Shown piece after piece: positions 23,690 to 26,000 of a DNA stretch of 26,000 bases (positions are counted from its first letter, which is position 1; every line of letters starts with the position of its first letter). Under the pieces are notes generated by a model, which saw only the letters and a program-made list of their open reading frames with translations, made no database searches and was not told the origin of the DNA. This stretch comes from JBEVNX01 sp040507895 (GTDB lineage: Bacteria > Desulfobacterota > Binatia > JACPRU01): contig JBEVNX010000218.1 in assembly GCA_040507895.1 (NCBI GenBank), positions 1-26,000 of the forward strand. Direction: 5' to 3'. The position numbers and the translations under genes are program-made.

Positions 23690-24004
23690 TGCGAACGACG
23701 CTCGTCGGCGATTCGACCAGGGCGCCTGATGCGGTGGGCGGTGGAGGGGTCCGAGCCGACTTGGGGCGCGCCAGGTGAGGCCGCGGCGCCTCCTTCGCCG
23801 GCGCGGGAGACGAAAGCGGACGGTGCACCGCCGGAGGCCCCCTCGACCGCCCACCGCACGCAAAACCGCCGGACTGGAAGCTGATGAGGACAGCACCGCG
23901 TCGCCCGTCATTCATTTTGCGTGTCACGACCAGCCGCTCGACAACCTTGCAGTGCCACCCCGCTTACGTTACGCAATCCCTCTTCGGCCCAAGGTTCAGC
24001 GACG
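23690..24004. other. Non-coding gap accA-pheA
   Basis: No gene was recognised in these 315 bases. Reading frames that cross it have no domain and begin within the inverted repeat. The middle holds the long inverted repeat listed separately. The right part (about 23900-24000) is less GC-rich than the surroundings, as expected for a promoter region of pheA, but I could not name boxes with confidence. Confidence 0.6.
23730..23858 (+). repeat. Long imperfect inverted repeat, possible structured RNA
   Basis: Arms of 20 bases (23730-23749 and 23839-23858) pair with a single G-G mismatch: thirteen pairs, the mismatch, then six more pairs. The 89-base interior contains a small hairpin gaggc/gcctc (23777-23781 with 23788-23792) and the perfect palindrome cggtgcaccg (23821-23830). 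No T-tract follows on the plus strand. It could be a leader element of pheA, the 3' end of the accA transcript, a small RNA or the relic of a small mobile element; the sequence does not decide. Confidence 0.55.
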
Positions 24005-25078
24005 ATGTCCGCCAATCCCATCGACCGCTTGCGCCGGCAGATCGATCGCATCGACGATGCGATGCTGCGGCTGCTCGCGCGCCGCGCTGCGGCAGCGCGC
24101 GCGATCGGTCGCGCCAAGGCGGTGGACGGACGCGGCGTCTACGTTCCAGCCCGCGAGAAGAAGATCTTCGACCGTTTGAGCCGAAAGCGCGGTGACCTGC
24201 CGGCCGCGGTCGTCCGGGCGGTTTTCCGCGAGGTGATCTCCGCATGCCGCTCGCTCGAGCGTGGAATCCGCGTCGCCTACCTCGGCCCCGAGGCGACCTA
24301 CACGCACATGGCGGCACGCGAGCAATTCGGCGCGGCCGTGACCTTCGTTCCCGTCGACTCGATACCGCAGGTCTTCGAAGAGGTCGAGCGTGGAGAGGCG
24401 GAGTTCGGCGTCGTGCCGATCGAGAACTCGACCGATGGCACGGTCACGCACACGCTCGACCGGTTTCTCGAGTCGACCGTGAAGATCGCCGCGGAGATCT
24501 GTCTCGACGTCAATCATTGCCTGCTCTCGAGGACGGGCGACCCGGACATCGTGCGTCGCATTTACTCGCACCCCCAGGGCTTGGCGCAGTGCCGACGCTG
24601 GATTGCGACACATCATCCGCGGGCGACGCTGCACGAGACCGCGAGCACCGCGCGCGCGGCCGACGAAGCGGCGCGCGATATGAAGGGGGCCGCCATCGCT
24701 AGCGCGCTGGCCGCGGACGTTTACGGGCTCGAGACGATCGCCGAAGACATTCAAGACGTCTCCTTCAACGCTACGCGCTTCGTGGTGATCGCCGGCGAGG
24801 ATTCCCCCGAGCCCTCGGGCGATGACAAGACCTCGGTGGTGTTTTCGATCCGCGACGAGGTCGGGATCCTCCACCGCATGTTGGAGCCTTTCGCCGAAAA
24901 CAGAATCAATCTGACGCGCATCGAGTCCCGCCCGCTGAAGGGGCGGCCCTGGGAATACGTCTTCTTTATCGACTTGCTTGGGCACCGCAAAGAAAGGCGC
25001 GTGACGCGCGCGCTCGGCAAGCTCGACCCGCTTTGCCAGATGCTCAAGGTGCTCGGCAGCTATCCGGTATGGCGATGA
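24005..25078 (+). CDS. pheA: Bifunctional chorismate mutase/prephenate dehydratase
   Basis: Converts chorismate to prephenate and then to phenylpyruvate for phenylalanine synthesis. The 357 residues contain an AroQ-type chorismate mutase domain (about 5-85, DRLRRQIDRIDDAMLRLLARR). The prephenate dehydratase domain (from about VAYLGPEATYTHMAA to the catalytic TRF at 257-259) comes next, then an ACT domain with ESRP (307-310), the phenylalanine-binding motif. Feedback inhibition by phenylalanine is therefore expected. The ATG at 24005 matches the family start; 28 further codons are open upstream but show no similarity. The stop overlaps the hisC start (ATGA). Confidence 0.95.
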   Translation: MSANPIDRLRRQIDRIDDAMLRLLARRAAAARAIGRAKAVDGRGVYVPAREKKIFDRLSRKRGDLPAAVVRAVFREVISACRSLERGIRVAYLGPEATYTHMAAREQFGAAVTFVPVDSIPQVFEEVERGEAEFGVVPIENSTDGTVTHTLDRFLESTVKIAAEICLDVNHCLLSRTGDPDIVRRIYSHPQGLAQCRRWIATHHPRATLHETASTARAADEAARDMKGAAIASALAADVYGLETIAEDIQDVSFNATRFVVIAGEDSPEPSGDDKTSVVFSIRDEVGILHRMLEPFAENRINLTRIESRPLKGRPWEYVFFIDLLGHRKERRVTRALGKLDPLCQMLKVLGSYPVWR

Positions 25079-26000
25079 ACCTACAGCATCTGATCCCGCC
25101 GTGGCTCATCTCGCTGGTGCCGTACCAGCCCGGCAAGCCGGTCGAGGAGGTCGAGCGCGAGTACGGAATCCGGGACTCGATCAAGCTCGCCTCGAACGAG
25201 AATCCGCTGGGGCCGTCGCCGCGCGCCATCGAGGCAATGCGCGGCGCGCTCGCGGAAGTGCACCGCTACCCGGACGGCGGTGGGTTTTACCTGAAGCAGA
25301 AGCTAGCGGCGAAGCTCGGCGTGGGCGCTGACCAGATCGCGCTCGGCAACGGGTCGAACGAGATCCTCGAGCTCGTTGCTCGTACCTTTCTCCGTCCCGG
25401 CGAGGACGCCGTGATGTCGGAACAGGCCTTCGTCGTCTACGCCTCTGTCGTGCAAGCGGCCGCGGGGATCCCGCGCGCCGTGCCGCTGCGCGACTTCGCG
25501 CACGACCTCGACGCCATCGCGGCCGCGGTCCGCAAGTCGACCCGGCTCGTCTTCCTCGGCAACCCCAACAATCCCACGGGCACGATCTATGGGCGCGCCG
25601 CATTCGAGCGGCTTCTCGAGCGTCTCCCGAAGGACGTTGTCGTGGTCGCCGACGACGCTTATGCGGAATACGTCGTCGACCCCGACTACCCGAGCACGCT
25701 CCAATACCTGAAGCCCGACCGCTTGCTGGTCACGCTGCGGACCTTCTCGAAGATCTACGGCCTGGCGGGCCTGCGCATCGGCTACGGAATCGGCCCCGCG
25801 GAGCTGGTTGCGGCGCTCGAGCGCATCCGCCAGCCCTTCAACGTCAATGCGCTCGCTCAACTCGCCGCCCTGGCTGCGCGCGCCGACGACGAACCCCGCG
25901 AGCGCAGCCGGCGGACGCATCGCGACGGCCTGGTCGTTCTCGAGCGCGAGTTCGCCCCGCGCGGCCGTCCCAAACTGCCCCGCCCGGCGCATTTAGTGGT
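25075..26000 (+). CDS. hisC: Histidinol-phosphate aminotransferase-type enzyme (3' end beyond window)
   Basis: A class II PLP aminotransferase, 308 codons long to the window edge, with no stop. The N-terminus (PPWLISLVPYQPGKPVEEVER) and IKLASNENPLGPSPRA are typical of HisC. NPNNPTGT, DDAYAEYV and TFSKIYGLAGLRIGYG follow, the last with the PLP-binding K226. Its ATG overlaps the pheA stop. With pheA upstream, it may also transaminate phenylpyruvate or prephenate, as some HisC-family enzymes do in aromatic amino-acid synthesis; this is inference. About 50 residues appear to be missing beyond the window. Confidence 0.92.
   Translation, partial: MNLQHLIPPWLISLVPYQPGKPVEEVEREYGIRDSIKLASNENPLGPSPRAIEAMRGALAEVHRYPDGGGFYLKQKLAAKLGVGADQIALGNGSNEILELVARTFLRPGEDAVMSEQAFVVYASVVQAAAGIPRAVPLRDFAHDLDAIAAAVRKSTRLVFLGNPNNPTGTIYGRAAFERLLERLPKDVVVVADDAYAEYVVDPDYPSTLQYLKPDRLLVTLRTFSKIYGLAGLRIGYGIGPAELVAALERIRQPFNVNALAQLAALAARADDEPRERSRRTHRDGLVVLEREFAPRGRPKLPRPAHLV

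Noticed and set aside
23884..24004. Leader peptide for pheA attenuation
   Set aside because: The short frame starting at 23884 is not Phe-rich and no terminator with a T-run follows.
25900..26000. Possible frameshift at the end of hisC
   Set aside because: The last residues look unusual, but the frame still aligns with the family pattern (LPRPAHLVV against VPSQANFVL-like) and the other frames fit no better.

Overview
The window is GC-rich, densely coded chromosomal DNA from a Gram-negative bacterium. Heptose-LPS enzymes, an Omp85-type outer-membrane barrel and an MCE lipid-transport domain all imply an outer membrane. The block heptose kinase, yicC, gmk, relA/spoT, ridA, the mutL-miaA pair, a DUF6178 protein and a separate accA gene resemble deltaproteobacterial-type lineages (Desulfobacterota, Myxococcota, Binatota). 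That placement is an inference from gene content and order; no rRNA gene is present to confirm it. No tRNA, rRNA, CRISPR array, insertion sequence or phage gene was seen.

Region by region: (1) 4-1632, plus strand: an SdhB/FrdB iron-sulfur subunit, whose partner genes probably lie just outside the window, then a Mut7-C nuclease-like protein and a small cysteine-rich zinc-ribbon protein with overlapping stop and start. (2) 1903-8168, minus strand: a probable five-gene operon running leftward. Its order is an N-formylglutamate-amidohydrolase-like protein, an MCE protein, a DUF6178 protein, an RlmC/RlmD-type rRNA uracil-C5 methyltransferase and an RluA-family pseudouridine synthase, with 4-base overlaps at two junctions. 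(3) 8245-12257, plus strand: an unusual outer-membrane protein that joins an M1-peptidase-like domain without its zinc motif to an Omp85-like barrel, then a cobalamin-binding radical SAM protein. (4) 12274-17634, plus strand: heptose-7-phosphate kinase, YicC ribonuclease, guanylate kinase, a full-length RelA/SpoT alarmone enzyme and a RidA protein with an internal gap. (5) 17635-18417, minus strand: ribosomal protein L28 with a good promoter, and the heptose-1-phosphate adenylyltransferase. (6) 18525-26000, plus strand: phosphoglucose isomerase, MutL, MiaA, AccA, the chorismate mutase/prephenate dehydratase PheA, and HisC cut by the window end.

Most genes are housekeeping: respiration, rRNA and tRNA modification, LPS heptose synthesis, stringent response, mismatch repair, fatty-acid initiation and aromatic amino-acid synthesis. 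The least ordinary part is 5839-12257, where an orphan MCE protein, a two-domain amidohydrolase-like protein, the pseudopeptidase-barrel fusion and a radical SAM enzyme of unknown target sit around one divergent gap of 76 bases. Two non-coding stretches contain clear inverted repeats: accA-pheA and gmk-relA. The RidA gene seems to have lost twelve conserved residues in frame.
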